Source: Trueperaceae bacterium
GTDB taxonomy: Bacteria; Deinococcota; Deinococci; Deinococcales; Trueperaceae
Assembly: GCA_003567075.1 (NCBI GenBank)
Contig: PXAU01000331.1
Location: 1 to 10,746, forward strand
Direction of reading: 5' to 3'
DNA length: 10,746 nucleotides
Positions 6,928 through 10,746 of the stretch are shown in pieces (position 1 is the first letter of the stretch; each line of letters opens with the position of its first letter). The translations under genes were made by a program, and so were the position numbers. The notes below the pieces were generated by a model. That model did not search any database. It was not told the origin of the DNA and saw only the letters and a program-made list of their open reading frames with translations.

Positions 6928-7104
6928 CGCGCGCGACTGCGCGGCCGCACCTCACCCGCGCTTCACCCTGCCACCACCCACGACGGGTGAGGCGCACCTC
7001 ACCCGAAGGCGTGACGCCAGCTCACCCGATGCCGGCCTAGCCTGCTGTCGACCGCGCACCCAGCCCGATCCGCGGCGGCGCGCGACGCTGAGGAGCAGCC
7101 CACC
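6928..7104 (+). other. Intergenic region between the LuxR-type regulator and the first DUF4342 gene
   Basis: These 177 bases contain no convincing gene. They hold the CCTCACCCG box cluster (6950-7028) and a perfect 11-bp palindrome GGCGTGACGCC (7008-7018) between two of the boxes. A weak -10-like TAGCCT lies at 7038-7043. GAGGAG, nine bases before ATG 7105, is the ribosome binding site of the downstream gene. A short GC stem (CGCGC-GACT-GCGCG) directly after the regulator stop has no T-run. Confidence 0.7.
6950..7028. promoter_or_regulatory. Cluster of MalT-box-like repeats, putative LuxR-regulator operator
   Basis: Five copies are seen: CCTCACCCG (6950-6958), CTTCACCCT (6961-6969, two mismatches), CGGGTGAGG in the opposite orientation (6984-6992), CCTCACCCG (6997-7005) and GCTCACCCG (7020-7028, one mismatch). 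The third and fourth form a perfect 9-bp inverted repeat with a 4-base spacer. Centre-to-centre steps are 11, 23, 13 and 23 bases, roughly whole helical turns. CGGGTGAGG resembles the E. coli MalT box (GGGGA-T/G-GAGG) with one base fewer. A MalT-like regulator is encoded immediately upstream, and an operon starts 76 bases downstream. The central inverted repeat could alternatively be a terminator hairpin, but it lacks a T-run. Confidence 0.6.
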
Positions 7105-7458
7105 ATGAGCGACGATCACGGCACACGACCCCGCCCGAACGGTGACCACGTCGAGGAGTTCCGCGTCAGCGGCGAGATGATGGTCGCCAAGGTCAAGGAG
7201 CTGGTGCGCGAGGGCAACGTTCGACGCATCACCATCAAGAACGAGGAGGGCCGCACCCTCATCGAGATACCGCTCACCATCGGCGTGATCGGCACCGTCC
7301 TGCTGCCGGTGTGGGCAGCCATCGGCGCGATCGCCGCGCTCGCCGCCAATCTCACGCTCGCGGTCGAGCGCCGTCCCGCGGCAGCAGACGAGGCCCGACC
7401 CGGTGCACCCGACCACGACGAGCCCAGCCACCCCGAGAACCCCGGCGAGCCGCGTTGA
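7105..7458 (+). CDS. DUF4342-family small membrane protein
   Basis: This 117-residue protein matches my memory of the DUF4342 family (function unknown). It has a soluble N-terminal part with VEEFRVSGEMMVAKVKELVREGNVRRI (about 16-42), then a beta-hairpin-like stretch ITIKNEEGRTLIEIPL (42-57). One long hydrophobic helix follows (about 56-83, LTIGVIGTVLLPVWAAIGAIAALAA), ending in VERR. The C-terminal 28 residues are Pro/Asp/Glu-rich and probably disordered. Start ATG 7105 has GAGGAG nine bases upstream. It is the first of two tandem related genes, with 35 bases between them, and lies directly behind a LuxR-type regulator and its putative operator boxes. I infer a role at the membrane, since no enzyme motif is visible. 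Confidence 0.85.
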   Translation: MSDDHGTRPRPNGDHVEEFRVSGEMMVAKVKELVREGNVRRITIKNEEGRTLIEIPLTIGVIGTVLLPVWAAIGAIAALAANLTLAVERRPAAADEARPGAPDHDEPSHPENPGEPR

Positions 7459-7493
7459 CGACCGCCGACGGCCACGCCACGGAGGCGACGACC

Positions 7494-7883
7494 ATGCACG
7501 ATCCCGACAGCCACCGCCACGCCCGCTCCGACACCGGCAGCACGACCTCGAGCCGCCAAGGGGAACGCTTCTGGAGGCCGTTCGAGCACCTCCTGCGCGA
7601 CCTCTGGGACACCCTCACCAAGCTCGTGCGCCAGGGCAACCGGCGGCGCGTGACGCTCCGTAACCGCGAGGGCGAGGTGTGGGTGCGGATGCCCCTGACA
7701 CTGGCCGCGCTGCTGGCGCTGCTGCTCCTACCCTACTGGCCGCTGCTGGTGGTGCTCATCGTCATCGGTTTCGCCGTCGGCGCCCAACTCGCGATCGAGC
7801 GGCAGCACGACGAGCAACCGAGCGGTCCACCAAGCGGCGGCGCCGCCGGCGACGCATCACGCCCGGACGACGGCGCTGCCTGA
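7494..7883 (+). CDS. Diverged DUF4342-like small membrane protein, paralogue of the gene before it
   Basis: The protein has 129 residues. Its core KLVRQGNRRRVTLRNREGEVWVRMPLTL (about 43-70) lines up without gaps with ELVREGNVRRITIKNEEGRTLIEIPLTI of the upstream protein. Both continue into a hydrophobic segment and end in a basic (A)xER motif (here QLAIERQ). The membrane part (about 67-100) is longer and more Leu-rich, with LLLLPYWPLLVVL. The N-terminus (about 1-30) is His/Ser/Arg-rich and lacks the VEEFxVSGE block, so an automatic DUF4342 hit could be weak. The frame is open upstream to 7311, but ATG 7494 is preferred because GGAGG lies eight bases upstream and it clears the first gene. It is probably cotranscribed with the upstream gene. 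Confidence 0.8.
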   Translation: MHDPDSHRHARSDTGSTTSSRQGERFWRPFEHLLRDLWDTLTKLVRQGNRRRVTLRNREGEVWVRMPLTLAALLALLLLPYWPLLVVLIVIGFAVGAQLAIERQHDEQPSGPPSGGAAGDASRPDDGAA

Positions 7884-7898
7884 GCGCCACTGTGGCGC
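7884..7898 (+). terminator. Short GC hairpin after the DUF4342 pair, weak terminator candidate
   Basis: GCGCCA-CTG-TGGCGC forms a 6-bp stem with a 3-base loop directly after the TGA at 7881-7883. No T-run follows, so termination here is uncertain. Confidence 0.25.
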
Positions 7899-7961
7899 CG
7901 CCTGCGCGCGGCCTGCATGCGGCCCGACCGTGGCCGCGCACCCAGCCGCACGCGATCCCCC

Positions 7962-7970
7962 TGGTACACT
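7962..7970 (+). promoter_or_regulatory. Extended -10 promoter, probably for uvrA
   Basis: TGGTACACT is a good extended -10 (TGN plus TACACT, 7965-7970) in an otherwise GC-rich gap. No convincing -35 lies 17 bases upstream. A start near 7977 would give a uvrA leader of about 120 bases. Confidence 0.5.
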
Positions 7971-7981
7971 AGAACGCTTCG

Positions 7982-8016
7982 GGCGCCGTGGCCCCACCGC
8001 ACCTGGCCACGGCGCC
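7982..8016 (+). repeat. Perfect 12-bp inverted repeat at the 5' end of the uvrA leader
   Basis: GGCGCCGTGGCC (7982-7993) and GGCCACGGCGCC (8005-8016) are exact reverse complements separated by 11 bases. With a start near 7977, the RNA would begin almost directly with a very stable hairpin. No T-run follows, so it is not a standard terminator. It could be an mRNA 5' stabiliser, an attenuation element or a DNA operator close to +1. Confidence 0.85.
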
Positions 8017-8095
8017 GACAGCGTACGCCCGTCGCCGGGTCCAGCGCTCGCTGCGCCCGTCGCGACCGGTCGACGCCGGCCGACCAGGAGGCGCG

Positions 8096-10746
<2,651 letters not shown>

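Larger units (their letters stand above)
7884..8095 (+). other. Intergenic and leader region upstream of uvrA
   Basis: These 212 bases contain no supported gene. They carry, in order, a short GC hairpin after the DUF4342 pair, an extended -10 near 7962-7970, a perfect 12-bp inverted repeat at 7982-8016, and the uvrA ribosome binding site (AGGAGG near 8087-8092). I see nothing resembling the Deinococcus radiation/desiccation response palindrome (TTATGTCA-type), which precedes uvrA in some relatives. Confidence 0.6.

Noticed and set aside
6984..7005. The central inverted repeat of the box cluster as a plain terminator for the regulator gene.
   Set aside because: The stem is strong, but no T-run follows, and three further copies of the same motif lie outside the hairpin. 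An operator array explains it better, though a double role is not excluded.

Overview
The window is high-GC bacterial DNA with tightly packed genes, many GC-ending codons and several GTG starts. The SufB and UvrA sequences, the sufC-sufB-sufD order and the high GC resemble the Deinococcota, perhaps a Truepera-like lineage. That assignment is inference from protein style only. No tRNA, rRNA, CRISPR array, insertion sequence or phage gene was seen.

Left half, all on the minus strand (1-5414). Reading in the direction of transcription, the order is: a small three-helix membrane protein (5414-5073), a UPF0173-type metallo-beta-lactamase-fold hydrolase (4980-4306), and a soluble Hanks-type Ser/Thr kinase (4285-3260) that starts 20 bases after the hydrolase stop. 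A 282-base gap follows, holding a likely promoter and a long leader. Then comes the Fe-S cluster assembly operon sufC (2977-2165), sufB (2100-664) and sufD (from GTG 662, running off the left edge). SufB and SufD are almost touching (TGA-C-GTG).

Right half, all on the plus strand (5557-10746). A shortened MalT/LAL-type LuxR regulator (5557-6927) has the NTPase, winged-helix and C-terminal HTH parts but lacks the large TPR sensor domain. Directly after it, 6950-7028 carries a cluster of five copies of CCTCACCCG or close variants in both orientations, resembling the E. coli MalT box. Two small tandem membrane proteins of the DUF4342 type follow (7105-7458 and 7494-7883). They are recognisable paralogues of each other. 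The window ends in uvrA (8096 onward, about 884 of about 940-950 codons present), preceded by an extended -10 promoter and a perfect 12-bp inverted repeat at the start of its leader.

The sufCBD and uvrA blocks are standard housekeeping (Fe-S scaffold, nucleotide excision repair). The most unusual part is the middle: a sensor-less MalT-like regulator, a row of MalT-box-like repeats, and a DUF4342 pair. They look like a compact self-contained regulatory cassette, which I infer but cannot prove from sequence alone.
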